Shown here piece after piece: positions 1 through 7,425 of a stretch of 64,000 nt of DNA. The DNA is taken from positions 3,720,001 to 3,784,000 of the forward strand of contig NZ_CP011853.1 of the NCBI RefSeq assembly GCF_001305675.1, written 5' to 3'. The notes under the pieces are model-generated. The model ran no database searches. It worked only from the letters and a program-made list of their open reading frames with translations, and was not told the origin of the DNA. Made by a program: the position numbers and the translations under genes. How positions within the stretch are numbered: position 1 is the stretch's first letter; every line of letters starts with the position of its first letter. This DNA is from Gordonia phthalatica. GTDB lineage: Bacteria > Actinomycetota > Actinomycetes > Mycobacteriales > Mycobacteriaceae.

Positions 1-221
1 ATGTGCTCGTGTTTCGTGACGGCCCAGTATCCGCCGTCGTGGAAGCCGCCACCCTTGCCGGGCAGCTGAGCGTTCCACCAGACCGGGGCGGTTTTACGCA
101 GCTGCGCGAACTCCTGGACGGGAACACCTTCCAGCAGCAGGTCGGGGTCGGTGAAATCCCACCCCTCCTGATGCATGAACGGACACGTGCCGGACGCGCT
201 GTCGCTCTGCGTCTGGGTCAC
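1..221 (-). CDS. cyp125: CYP125-like steroid C26/27 monooxygenase, N-terminal fragment
   Basis: This is the first 73 residues of a cytochrome P450; the rest lies beyond the left edge. The translation carries the run WDFTDPDLLLEGVPVQEF, then LRKTAPVWWNAQ and GKGGGFHDGGYWAVTK, which match my memory of the CYP125 N-terminus. CYP125 oxidises the terminal methyl of the cholesterol side chain to start its degradation. The haem-binding Cys and I-helix are outside the window. GTG at 221 is chosen because a GAGGTGA ribosome-binding site precedes it, and the nearby ATG at 226 hits a stop after two codons. It diverges from fadA5 across a KstR-type operator, the arrangement of Rv3545c/Rv3546 in M. tuberculosis. 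Confidence 0.88.
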   Translation of the reverse strand, partial: MTQTQSDSASGTCPFMHQEGWDFTDPDLLLEGVPVQEFAQLRKTAPVWWNAQLPGKGGGFHDGGYWAVTKHEH

Positions 222-325
222 GTCATCACCTCAATTCTTGAACCTCTTCGGATCCCCGCGGACAGGAATGAGAACCCGTTACAATTTTGGTAGCTCTCAC
301 TCTGCCACACTGGATAGACGCGAAC

Positions 326-339
326 AAGAACTTGTTCTA
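326..339. promoter_or_regulatory. KstR-type operator between cyp125 and fadA5
   Basis: The sequence AAGAACTTGTTCTA matches the KstR consensus TNNAACNNGTTNNA at all fixed positions except the first. Symmetry extends outward: AAC at 323-325 pairs with GTT at 340-342. It sits in the 156-bp divergent region, so one dimer pair could repress both genes. The consensus is recalled from mycobacterial work; binding here is inferred. Confidence 0.72.
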
Positions 340-377
340 GTTTTGAGTCAGATGCATTCAGCAGAGAAGGAGTCGCC

Positions 378-1541
378 ATGGGCGTGCCAGTGATCGTCGA
401 AGCAGTTCGTACCCCGATCGGAAAGCGGAACGGCTGGCTGTCGGGCCTGCACGCGGCCGAGATCCTCGGCGCCGCCCAGCGCGGCGTCGTCGAACGCGCA
501 GGCATCGACCCGGCCCTCGTGGAGCAGGTGGTCGGCGGCGCGGTGATGCAGGTCGGCGAGCAGGGCAACAACGTCACGCGCACCTCCTGGCTGCATGCGG
601 GACTGCCGTGGCAGACCGGCGCCACCACCATCGACTGCCAGTGTGGATCTGCTCAGCAGGCCAATCACATGGTCGCCGGCCTGATCGCGACCGGCACCAT
701 CGACGTCGGAATCGCCTGCGGCGTCGAATGCATGTCGCACGTGCCGCTGGGTGCGAACGTCGGCGAGAACGCCGGGCCGCGTCGCCCGGAGTCGTGGAGC
801 ATCGACATGCCCAACCAGTTCGAGGCCGCCGAGCGCATCGCGCAGCGTCGCGGAATCACGCGGGCCGACGTCGACGAGCTCGGGTTCCGCTCGCAGGCCA
901 ACGCCAAGCGCGCGTGGGACGAGCACCGCTTCGACCGCGAGGTCCTCACCGTCAAGGCCCCCGAGCGCACCAAGGAAGGCGAGCTCACCGGGCAGATCCT
1001 CGAGGTCAACCGCGACCAGGGCCTGCGCGACACCACCCTCGAGTCCCTCGGGAACCTGAAGCCGGTCATCGAGGGAGGCATCCACACCGCGGGCAACTCG
1101 TCACAGATCTCCGACGGCGCCGCTGCGATCCTGCTGATGGACTCCGACCGCGCCAAGGAACTCGGCCTGCGCCCGCGCGCCCGCCTGGTGAGCCAGGCGC
1201 TGGTCGGCGCGGAGCCGTACTACCACCTCGACGGCCCGGTCCAGGCCACCGAGCGCGTCCTGTCGCGGTCGGGGATGAGCATGAGCGACATCGACGTCTT
1301 CGAGGTCAACGAGGCCTTCGCGTCGGTGGTACTGAGTTGGGCGCAGGTCCACAACGCCGACATGGACAAGGTGAACGTCAACGGCGGCGCCATCGCCCTC
1401 GGCCACCCGGTCGGCAGCACCGGCTCGCGACTCCTGACGACGGCACTGTACGAGCTGGAACGCAGCGACCAGCAGACCGCCCTGGTGACCATGTGCGCGG
1501 GCGGCGCGCTCTCGAGCGCGACCATCATCGAACGCATCTGA
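378..1541 (+). CDS. fadA5: Steroid side-chain beta-ketoacyl-CoA thiolase (FadA5-like)
   Basis: Thiolase of 387 residues that releases acetyl- or propionyl-CoA from beta-keto steroid-CoA intermediates during cholesterol side-chain removal. The nucleophilic Cys is in CQCGSAQQ, the active-site His in GGAIALGHPVGSTG and the second Cys in TMCAGG near the C-terminus. The length is normal for the family. ATG 378 follows AAGGAG with good spacing. It diverges from cyp125 and is followed 18 nt later by a Ddn-like gene, the order of Rv3545c-Rv3546-Rv3547 in M. tuberculosis. That order separates FadA5 from the FadA6-like thiolase at 26,554. Confidence 0.88.
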   Translation: MGVPVIVEAVRTPIGKRNGWLSGLHAAEILGAAQRGVVERAGIDPALVEQVVGGAVMQVGEQGNNVTRTSWLHAGLPWQTGATTIDCQCGSAQQANHMVAGLIATGTIDVGIACGVECMSHVPLGANVGENAGPRRPESWSIDMPNQFEAAERIAQRRGITRADVDELGFRSQANAKRAWDEHRFDREVLTVKAPERTKEGELTGQILEVNRDQGLRDTTLESLGNLKPVIEGGIHTAGNSSQISDGAAAILLMDSDRAKELGLRPRARLVSQALVGAEPYYHLDGPVQATERVLSRSGMSMSDIDVFEVNEAFASVVLSWAQVHNADMDKVNVNGGAIALGHPVGSTGSRLLTTALYELERSDQQTALVTMCAGGALSSATIIERI

Positions 1542-1559
1542 CCGGCGGAGCAGGCAGAC

Positions 1560-2039
1560 ATGGATCCGAATGCGCGCCCCGCGCAACTCGATTCACCGGT
1601 GGTCGCGCAGGTCATCAAGCTCGGCTCGCGCCTCAACACCCGGCTGTACCGAGCCACCCGCGGGAAGCTCGGCGGGACCTGGCGCGTCGGAGCAGCACTG
1701 AAGAAGCCCACACCTGTCTGTCTGCTCACGACCGTCGGTCGCAAGTCCGGGCAGGAGCGGACCGTCCCGCTCCTGTACCTGCGCGACGGCGGCTCAATCA
1801 TCCTCGTCGCCTCCCAGGGCGGACTGCCGAAGAACCCGGACTGGTACTACAACGTGCGCGACGAGCCGCGAGTTCGCATCCAGACGGGCGGCGACGAGCT
1901 TCCGTATCGCGCACGGATCGCCGACGACGCCGAGCGCGCCGACCTGTGGCCGCGACTGGTGGAGCTCTACGCGGACTTCGACACCTACGCTGCGTGGACC
2001 GACCGCCAGATCCCCGTTGTGATCTGCGAGCCGGCGTGA
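1560..2039 (+). CDS. Ddn-family F420-dependent nitroreductase/quinone reductase
   Basis: Protein of 159 residues in the deazaflavin (F420)-dependent nitroreductase family (DUF385), the split-barrel family of M. tuberculosis Ddn (Rv3547). Family marks include LTTVGRKSGQERTVPL (about residues 55-70), GGLPKNPDWYYNV and the C-terminal R-IPVVIC ending. The natural role proposed for Ddn is F420H2-dependent reduction of menaquinone-like quinones; the substrate here is unknown. It follows fadA5 by 18 nt with GGAG upstream of ATG 1560, so it is probably in the same KstR-controlled transcript. A strong hairpin follows the stop codon. Confidence 0.8.
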   Translation: MDPNARPAQLDSPVVAQVIKLGSRLNTRLYRATRGKLGGTWRVGAALKKPTPVCLLTTVGRKSGQERTVPLLYLRDGGSIILVASQGGLPKNPDWYYNVRDEPRVRIQTGGDELPYRARIADDAERADLWPRLVELYADFDTYAAWTDRQIPVVICEPA

Positions 2040-2040
2040 C

Positions 2041-2073
2041 ACCGGGCCGACCCCACCGCGGGGTCGGCCCGGT
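2041..2073. terminator. Bidirectional hairpin between ddn-like gene and ferredoxin
   Basis: Perfect 14-bp GC-rich stem (ACCGGGCCGACCCC and its complement) with a 5-nt loop. It starts 2 nt after the stop of the plus-strand gene and ends 5 nt before the stop of the convergent ferredoxin gene. There is no U-tract, as is usual for actinobacterial terminators. Confidence 0.7.
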
Positions 2074-2078
2074 CTCGG

Positions 2079-2312
2079 TCAGGGCAGTTCGACGGGCTTT
2101 CCGTCTGCGAGCAACGTGAACACCGACTTCGGGCAGCGCGTCACGGCATTGATGACGCGGCCCTCCGCCTCCGAGGTCACATCGCTCTTCTTCACGACGA
2201 CGAAGCCGTCGTCGTCCAGTTCGAAGTAGTCGGGCGCGGCCTTCACGCATTCGCCGTAGCCGTCGCAGAGGTCGAGGTTCGCAACGACGGTCAGTTCGGG
2301 AGAATCACTCAT
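2079..2312 (-). CDS. Small 3Fe-4S/4Fe-4S-type ferredoxin
   Basis: Ferredoxin of 77 residues with the cluster motif CDGYGEC (CX5C) near residue 16 and RCP near residue 59. This is the pattern of single-cluster ferredoxins that deliver electrons to cytochromes P450. It lies 5 nt downstream of the fadD8-like gene in an operon opened by a perfect KstR-type operator. It may therefore serve the CYP125-like P450 at the window edge or another sterol oxygenase; the partner is inferred. A homologous KstR-regulon ferredoxin in M. tuberculosis is FdxD (Rv3503c), but I cannot show orthology. Confidence 0.8.
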   Translation of the reverse strand: MSDSPELTVVANLDLCDGYGECVKAAPDYFELDDDGFVVVKKSDVTSEAEGRVINAVTRCPKSVFTLLADGKPVELP

Positions 2313-2317
2313 CGTCG

Positions 2318-3934
2318 TCAGCCGACCTTCCGGCCGGCGCCTTCCCAGAACTCGGCGCGGAGCGCCTTCTTATCGGGTTTGCCGAGTGCGGTCAGCGGCA
2401 GCGCATCCACGAAGACCACCTGCTTCGGCGACTGCACCGCCCCCTTGCGTTCCTTGACCGCCGCCTGGATGTCCGCGGCCACCGCGGCTTTCGCGTCGTC
2501 GCCGGTGTCGGCGTCGGGCCGGAGCACCACCACCGCGGTCACCGCCTCACCCCACTTCTCGTCGGGCACGCCGATCACACCCACCTGCGCGACGGCCGGA
2601 TGCTCGGCGACCACGTCCTCCACCTCGCGCGGGAAGACGTTGAATCCGCCGGAGACGATCATGTCCTTGGTGCGGTCGACGATGAACCAGAAGCCGTCGT
2701 CGTCCTCGCGAGCGACGTCGCCGGTGTGCAGCCACCCGTCGACGAAGGTCTCGGCCGTCTGCTGCGGCAGGTCCAGGTAGCCGCCGGCCAGGAGCGGTCC
2801 GGAGACGCAGATCTCGCCCGGCTCGCCGCGGGCGACGCGATTGCCTTCCGGATCCAGCAGTGCGGTCCGCAGGAAGGCGGTCGGACGACCGCAGCTGCCG
2901 AGGCGTGCGGCGTCGTGCTCGTCCTTGCGGAGGTAGCTGATGACCATGGGCGCTTCGGACTGCCCGTAGTACTGGGCGAAGATGGGGCCGAAGCGGTCGA
3001 TGGCCTCGGCCAGGCGGACCGGGTTCATCGGGGAGGCGCCGTAGTAGACGGTCTCGAGCGACGAGAGGTCGCGCGTCTTGGAGTCGGGGTGGTCCATCAG
3101 CGCGTACAGCATCGACGGCACCAACATGGTGGCGGTAATCCGTTCGCGCTCAATGGTTTCCAGCACTTCGGCAGGGTTGAAGCCGCCGAGCACCAGCATG
3201 GTCCCGCCCTTGATGAGCGTGGGAACGAAGAACGCGGCGCCAGCGTGCGAGAGCGGCGTGCACATGAGGAATCGGGGGCGCTCGGGCCACTCCCATTCCG
3301 CCAGTTGGATCTGCGTCATGGTGAGGATGGAGCGCGCCGTCCCGATGACGCCCTTCGGCTTGCCGGTGGTGCCGCCGGTGTACGTGATCGAGACGACGTG
3401 CTCCGGATCGAGGATCGCGGCGCGCAGTTCCTGGGCCTCGTACCCGGCTGCGGCGGCGACGATGTCGGTGCCGACGTCGGCCAGTTCCGCGGGGACCGGC
3501 CCCAGGGTCAGCACCTGCGTCAGGCTCTCGACTCGATTCACCAGGTCGACGGCGCGCTCGACGAACTTCGGGTTCGGGTCGATCACCAGGGTCGAGACGC
3601 CGGCGTCGGCGAGGACGTACGCGTGGTCGTCGAGCGAGCCGAGCGGGTGGAGTGCGGTCCGACGCCAGCCCTGCGTCTGACCGGCACCGATGACGAACAG
3701 CACCTCGGGTCGGTTCAACGCCAACAACCCGACCGCCATGCCGGCGCCCGCGCCCGCGGCCTCGAAGGCCTGAATGTACCGACTGACGTGCTCCGCCATC
3801 TCGCCACCGGTCAGTTCCGCATCCCCGAGGCGAAGCACCGGCGTGTCTCGATGCCGATGCAGCGCGGCGACCATCAGGTCGCCGAGGTGGACGGGGTTGC
3901 GCAGCGCATCGACGGCATTCGTTTCGGATCCCAT
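2318..3934 (-). CDS. fadD8: Fatty-acid/steroid acyl-CoA ligase, FadD8-like
   Basis: ANL-superfamily ligase of 538 residues that activates a carboxylic acid to its CoA thioester through an acyl-adenylate. The P-loop is YTGGTTGKPKG (about residue 186), the A5 motif YYGQSE, the A7 motif GWLHTGD and the hinge DRTKDMIVSGG; the catalytic Lys is in TALGKPDKKALR near the end. Several stretches (HPLGSLDDHAYVL, FLMCTPLSHAGAAFF) closely match my memory of mycobacterial FadD8. The promoter contains a perfect KstR-type box, so it likely acts on a sterol-derived acid, with the ferredoxin as co-transcribed partner. The exact substrate is unknown. Confidence 0.82.
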   Translation of the reverse strand: MGSETNAVDALRNPVHLGDLMVAALHRHRDTPVLRLGDAELTGGEMAEHVSRYIQAFEAAGAGAGMAVGLLALNRPEVLFVIGAGQTQGWRRTALHPLGSLDDHAYVLADAGVSTLVIDPNPKFVERAVDLVNRVESLTQVLTLGPVPAELADVGTDIVAAAAGYEAQELRAAILDPEHVVSITYTGGTTGKPKGVIGTARSILTMTQIQLAEWEWPERPRFLMCTPLSHAGAAFFVPTLIKGGTMLVLGGFNPAEVLETIERERITATMLVPSMLYALMDHPDSKTRDLSSLETVYYGASPMNPVRLAEAIDRFGPIFAQYYGQSEAPMVISYLRKDEHDAARLGSCGRPTAFLRTALLDPEGNRVARGEPGEICVSGPLLAGGYLDLPQQTAETFVDGWLHTGDVAREDDDGFWFIVDRTKDMIVSGGFNVFPREVEDVVAEHPAVAQVGVIGVPDEKWGEAVTAVVVLRPDADTGDDAKAAVAADIQAAVKERKGAVQSPKQVVFVDALPLTALGKPDKKALRAEFWEGAGRKVG

Positions 3935-3944
3935 AGGCGAATAC

Positions 3945-3958
3945 TAGAACGTGTTCTA
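3945..3958. promoter_or_regulatory. Perfect KstR-type operator upstream of fadD8-like gene
   Basis: TAGAACGTGTTCTA is a full match to the 14-bp KstR palindrome TNNAACNNGTTNNA and is itself a perfect inverted repeat. It lies 11 bp upstream of the fadD8-like start. The divergent gene at 4099 has its own -10 about 130 bp away, so it may or may not be affected. Confidence 0.8.
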
Positions 3959-4086
3959 ACTTTGCGAAAGGAAGTGTCCGAAAACCGTTGCCCGACAGCA
4001 ACAGCCGCCGCGCGACGGTCGGACGAACGGTTCGACAACATTCCGATCAGCGAGAGAAAGAACAAGCACGCGGCCGCGATCGCACC

Positions 4087-4099
4087 TACTATCGAGCTA
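4087..4099 (+). promoter_or_regulatory. -10 box for leaderless transcript of GNAT fusion gene
   Basis: TACTAT at 4087-4092 is followed by 6 nt and ATG 4099, the spacing expected when transcription starts at the A of the start codon. No ribosome-binding site precedes the ATG. Confidence 0.55.
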
Positions 4100-4755
4100 T
4101 GACTGATCTGGACCAGGCAGCAACCCGACGAGACATCACCGACGCGCTGTTGACGGCGATGGAACGACGCCACGACGTTCTCGACGCGATCGTCGACGCG
4201 GAGGACCGCGACGCGGCCGCGACCGCCATCGCCGAGCTGCTCGGCAAGTCGAAACTGGGCGCCGAAGCCATCCTGAACATGTCGTTCCACCAGCTCACCA
4301 AGACCGAGCGTCGCAACAACCAGGCCGAGCTCGACAACCTCAACGAATCCATCACCTTCACCCTCGCCGAGCGTCCCGCCAGCACCGGCGACACCCTCGA
4401 CCTCCGCCCCTTCTCCGCCGACGACGACGCCGATCTGTTCGCCGAGCGCACCGCCGAGCAGGGCGTGGCGGGCGACGGCTCGGGCGCCCCGGCCGGCGAG
4501 GTCAGCGAGGAGATCGCGAAGGGCGTCGGCCGCGTCGACGCCGAGGACGCCGTCTGGCTGGTGGCCCTCGAGGGCGAGGAGAAGATCGGCATCGTCTTCG
4601 GTGAACTGAGCGGCGGCGAGGTGGACGTCCGCATCTGGATCCGTCCGTCGGCCCGCAAGAAGGGCTACGGCACCGCCGCACTGCGCAAGTCGCGCGGCGA
4701 GATGGCCGCACTGTTCCCCGGCGTCCCGATGGTCGTCCGCGCCCCCAGCGCGTAA
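4099..4755 (+). CDS. GyrA-tower-like helical domain fused to a GNAT acetyltransferase domain
   Basis: Protein of 218 residues in two parts. Residues about 8-85 (RRDITDALLTAMERRHDVLDA, then AELLGKSKLGAEAILNMSFHQLTKTER) resemble the coiled-coil tower segment of DNA gyrase subunit A, which in GyrA reads I-L-GLV-AL-DEVI...ELL...AQAILDM-L-RL--LER. Residues about 95-218 look like an N-acetyltransferase, with the acetyl-CoA loop RKKGYGTAALRKSR near residue 187. The acceptor is unknown. ATG 4099 is preferred over the longer frame because a -10 box sits 6 nt upstream. The gyrase likeness is by eye and could reflect an ancient borrowed helical hairpin. Confidence 0.65.
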   Translation: MTDLDQAATRRDITDALLTAMERRHDVLDAIVDAEDRDAAATAIAELLGKSKLGAEAILNMSFHQLTKTERRNNQAELDNLNESITFTLAERPASTGDTLDLRPFSADDDADLFAERTAEQGVAGDGSGAPAGEVSEEIAKGVGRVDAEDAVWLVALEGEEKIGIVFGELSGGEVDVRIWIRPSARKKGYGTAALRKSRGEMAALFPGVPMVVRAPSA

Positions 4756-4768
4756 CCCTGATCGACCA

Positions 4769-4802
4769 CGACAGGCCCGGTCTGCGAGGACCGGGCCTGT
4801 CG
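4769..4802. terminator. Bidirectional terminator between GNAT fusion and TetR genes
   Basis: Perfect 14-bp stem (CGACAGGCCCGGTC and its complement) with a 6-nt loop, between the stop codons of two convergent genes at 4755 and 4813. Confidence 0.75.
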
Positions 4803-4812
4803 TCGTCTGCGC

Positions 4813-5382
4813 CTACCCGAGCATCGGCGCCTTCTCCCCCAGCGTGTGCTCCAGCATCGACTGGAATCCGACGCGCAGCGCGTCCAGCGATTCGACGGTG
4901 CTCATCTGATAGCCGATCAGCAGATACATCGCCACCTGCGCGAAGACCTCCGCCCGGTCGGGATCGTCGATCACGGCGGCGCTGGTGTCGGCGATGACCC
5001 GGGCGCGCTCGCGATCCACCTCCTCCAGGTGGCCGCGCACCTCGTCGTCGTGGGTCGACCACACGCGGATCGCCGCCTCCGACGCGCGGTCGAGCGTGAG
5101 GCCGACGTCGGTCAGGAAGGTGATCCGCTCGATCGGATCGTCGATCGCGAGCGCGCCGTCGATGAGGCGCCGACTCTGCTCCTGCCGCCAATGCGCGATG
5201 AGCGCCGTCTTGAAATCCGCCCAACTGGAGAAGGCGTGATAGAAGCTGCCGGTGTTCGCTCCGGCAGCCGCGCAGACCTGCGCCAACTTCAGCCCGGCGT
5301 GTCCCCGTTCGCCCAGGACAGCTATGCCCGCATCCAGGAATCGTCGTCGCGCATGCTCGGACGGAACCGACTTCTTCGCCAT
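4813..5382 (-). CDS. TetR-family repressor next to MpaB-like oxygenase
   Basis: TetR-type regulator of 189 residues. The N-terminal HTH (about residues 12-55) shows RRFLDAGIAVLGERGHAGLKLAQVCAAAGANTGSFYHAF in pieces typical of the fold, followed by a helical ligand-binding domain. It is divergent from the MpaB-family gene, and the 97-bp region between them holds a perfect 11-bp inverted repeat. It very likely represses that gene and itself. The effector is unknown; a hydrophobic substrate or product of the oxygenase is a natural guess. Confidence 0.85.
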   Translation of the reverse strand: MAKKSVPSEHARRRFLDAGIAVLGERGHAGLKLAQVCAAAGANTGSFYHAFSSWADFKTALIAHWRQEQSRRLIDGALAIDDPIERITFLTDVGLTLDRASEAAIRVWSTHDDEVRGHLEEVDRERARVIADTSAAVIDDPDRAEVFAQVAMYLLIGYQMSTVESLDALRVGFQSMLEHTLGEKAPMLG

Positions 5383-5424
5383 GGCGACCAGCTTTCCACA
5401 CGACGAGAAGTGACCTCTTGCACA

Positions 5425-5448
5425 AAACTATAAGTCCACTTATAGTTT
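5425..5448. promoter_or_regulatory. Perfect TetR operator (11-bp inverted repeat, 2-bp centre)
   Basis: Arm AAACTATAAGT at 5425-5435 is exactly complementary to 5438-5448, separated by CC. It lies midway between the divergent TetR and MpaB-like starts, in an AT-rich stretch that also contains TATAGT, a plausible -10. Size and symmetry fit a TetR dimer site. Confidence 0.75.
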
Positions 5449-5479
5449 GGCTCATCGCCCAGTTGAGGAGCTGACGACC

Positions 5480-6376
5480 ATGGCATTGCCCACTCTCGCA
5501 CCGAAGTCTCTGAAGAACACCGCGTCGCTGACCGCGGGGATGGACCCGGAGACGCAGTTCCACGAGATGTACCGAACGCTCGCGACGTACGAGTTCCCGT
5601 GGGACATCATGCAGGCGCTCAGCTTCGCCCTCTTCCGGACGTACGCGGTCCCCAGCGTCGGCGAACTGCTCGACGACACCCGCCAGTTCCGCGACCACGC
5701 GCAGAAGCGGTACGACGACACCGCGATCCTCCTCGAGGTCCCGCTGCTCGAGGGCTTCGACAGCCGCGACGGCAAGGACGCGATCCGCCGCATCAATCAG
5801 ATGCACAAGATGTACGAGATCCCGAACACCGACATGCTGTACGTCCTCGCGACGTTCGTCGTGGTCCCGGTCCGCTGGATCGCCGACTACGGGTGGCGGC
5901 AGTTGACCGCCGACGAGGTCCGCGCGATCACGCTGTACTACCGTGCGCTCGGCCGCCACATGGCGATCAAGGACATCCCCGCGACCTACGATGAGTTCGC
6001 CGAACTGATGGACTCCTACGAGGCCGAGCACTACGTCCCGGGCGGAACGCCGGGCGTGCGCCGGACCGGCGACGCGACCCTGGCTCTGTTCACCACGTTC
6101 TATCCGAAACCGCTGCGCCCGCTGATCGATCCGTTCAGCCGCGCGATCATGGACGATCCGCTGCTCGACGCGTTCGGCTACGACGCGCCCCACCCGGCGA
6201 TTCGGAAGGCCTCGATCGCCGGCCTCAAGCTGCGCGGGAAACTGGTCTCCTACCTGCCGAAGCGCCGGACGATGAAGCGGATCCAGGACATGGCACGCCA
6301 GAAGACCTACCCGGACGGGTACGAAATCGGGCAGATGGGCACGTTCGCACATGCGGGTTGCCCCGTGAAGCACTGA
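5480..6376 (+). CDS. MpaB-family (DUF2236) oxygenase
   Basis: Protein of 298 residues in the oxygenase-MpaB/DUF2236 family, which also includes haem-b rubber oxygenases of the Lcp type. I recognise the family from the helical layout and stretches such as DDTRQFRDHAQKRYDDTAILLE, INQMHKMYEIPNTDMLYVLATFVVVPVRWI and RPLIDPFSRAIMDDPLLDAFG. It is shorter than Lcp (about 400 residues) and has no obvious export signal, so I do not call it a latex-clearing enzyme. ATG 5480 is chosen because GAGGAG lies about 10 nt upstream; the frame stays open a further 11 codons. It is probably controlled by the divergent TetR. A lipid or terpenoid substrate is only a guess. Confidence 0.7.
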   Translation: MALPTLAPKSLKNTASLTAGMDPETQFHEMYRTLATYEFPWDIMQALSFALFRTYAVPSVGELLDDTRQFRDHAQKRYDDTAILLEVPLLEGFDSRDGKDAIRRINQMHKMYEIPNTDMLYVLATFVVVPVRWIADYGWRQLTADEVRAITLYYRALGRHMAIKDIPATYDEFAELMDSYEAEHYVPGGTPGVRRTGDATLALFTTFYPKPLRPLIDPFSRAIMDDPLLDAFGYDAPHPAIRKASIAGLKLRGKLVSYLPKRRTMKRIQDMARQKTYPDGYEIGQMGTFAHAGCPVKH

Positions 6377-6387
6377 CAGCGCAGAAG

Positions 6388-6430
6388 TTTGGCGACATCG
6401 TGCCGCCCTGAGCGGCAAGATGTCGCCAAA
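6388..6430. repeat. Dispersed palindrome family 1, copy A
   Basis: Inverted repeat with 19-bp arms (TTTGGCGACATCGTGCCGC against GCGGCAAGATGTCGCCAAA, one mismatch) and a 5-nt loop. It begins 12 nt after the MpaB-like stop and lies just before the DUF559 gene. Copies B (7426-7474) and C (31428-31476) share its sequence, so it is a repeat and not only a terminator. Confidence 0.85.
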
Positions 6431-6506
6431 TCTCTGTCTCACCAAGGAAATCGGCCGTCATCGGCGTGTCGTGGAACCGGACTCGCCTCCGCTGCGTCCA
6501 ATCCAC

Positions 6507-7418
6507 GTGGAACTCACTCGAAAAGGCCCCGCCAACCCCCATCTCGCCGTCGCAGATCATCTCGCCGACCACGACGGGGTGATCACCCGATCGAAGGCGA
6601 CCGACCTGGGGCTGTCGCGCCATCAAGTTCAGAACCGCCTCGACACCGGACTGTGGACCACCGAATCGCAGGGCGTCTACCTGTCGGCCGAGCACCGCCT
6701 CACCGAGGCCGCGCGGGTCAGGATCGCGGTCGCAGCGCACGGCGGAGTCGCCGACCGATCGACGGCGGCCTGGTGGCACGGACTCCTCGACGAATTACCC
6801 GGCCCGCTGACGGTGTCGGTGCCGCGCACCACGCGCAACCGTCTTCAGCTGGGCTTCGAGGTGGAGGCCAAACGGCGAACATTTCCGGCCGAAGATCTGA
6901 CGACAGTCCGTGAACTACCTGTCACCGACCTGCCTCTCACGGTGCTGCAGGTGGCGGCCGAGCACGAGGACGGTATCGCCATCATGGACCGCGCGCTGCA
7001 GGAGCGGCGCGTTCATCTCACCGACCTGCGACGGAGTCTCGAACGCAATGCCGGCTCGTTCGGCATGCACAGGGCTCGAATGCTGTTGGAGGCGGCGGAG
7101 GATCCTTCCGAGTCCGAGGCCGAGCGACTCTTCGTCAGGTTGCTCAAGGAGTACAACATCGACGGCTGGTCACAGCAGGTCCCGTTCTGCGGCTATCGCC
7201 TCGACTTCGCGTGGGTCGACGAACAGATCGGGGTCGAGATCCATGGTTGGAAGTTCCACAAGAACCACGACCGCTGGGATCGCGATCAGAAGAAGGGCAA
7301 CCAGCTCGCCCTGATGAGCTGGCTCCCATTGAGTTTCAGCTGGGCTCGGCTGGTCACCGAACCCGATGCCTGCATGCGGGAACTCATCGAGGCCATTGAA
7401 CTGCGTCGAGCGATGTGA
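6507..7418 (+). CDS. DUF559 nuclease-like protein with AbiEi-type N-terminal domain
   Basis: Protein of about 303 residues. The N-terminus (about 10-75: HDGVITRSKATDLGLSRHQVQNRL, then GVYL) resembles the winged-helix region of AbiEi-type antitoxins. The C-terminus (about 215-285) is a DUF559/Vsr-like PD-(D/E)XK nuclease fold: ESEAERLFVRLL, then YRLDFAWVDEQIGVEIHGWKFH, with candidate catalytic Glu, Asp and Glu-x-His. Start GTG 6507 is tentative: no clear ribosome-binding site exists and the frame is open back to 6420. The gene sits between two copies of one long palindrome, and no toxin partner is adjacent. Base composition is not clearly foreign. Its function is unknown. Confidence 0.7.
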   Translation: MELTRKGPANPHLAVADHLADHDGVITRSKATDLGLSRHQVQNRLDTGLWTTESQGVYLSAEHRLTEAARVRIAVAAHGGVADRSTAAWWHGLLDELPGPLTVSVPRTTRNRLQLGFEVEAKRRTFPAEDLTTVRELPVTDLPLTVLQVAAEHEDGIAIMDRALQERRVHLTDLRRSLERNAGSFGMHRARMLLEAAEDPSESEAERLFVRLLKEYNIDGWSQQVPFCGYRLDFAWVDEQIGVEIHGWKFHKNHDRWDRDQKKGNQLALMSWLPLSFSWARLVTEPDACMRELIEAIELRRAM

Positions 7419-7425
7419 ACGACAG

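Noticed and set aside
608..2119. 503-codon plus-strand frame over fadA5 and the Ddn-like gene
   Set aside because: Arg/Pro-rich frame in high-GC DNA, out of frame with two genes that show clear family motifs; no domain of its own.
2600..4102. 500-codon frame antisense to the FadD8-like gene
   Set aside because: The opposite strand has all adenylation motifs; this frame is the usual complementary-frame artefact of GC-rich genes.
5480..6376. Latex-clearing protein (Lcp)
   Set aside because: Same superfamily, but about 100 residues shorter and without an evident export signal.
4502..6445. 647-codon minus-strand frame across TetR and MpaB-like genes
   Set aside because: It crosses the perfect terminator, a TetR gene in another frame and the operator; no recognisable domain.
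6507..7418. AbiE-type toxin-antitoxin pair
   Set aside because: Only the AbiEi-like N-terminal fold is present; no AbiEii nucleotidyltransferase toxin lies next to it.
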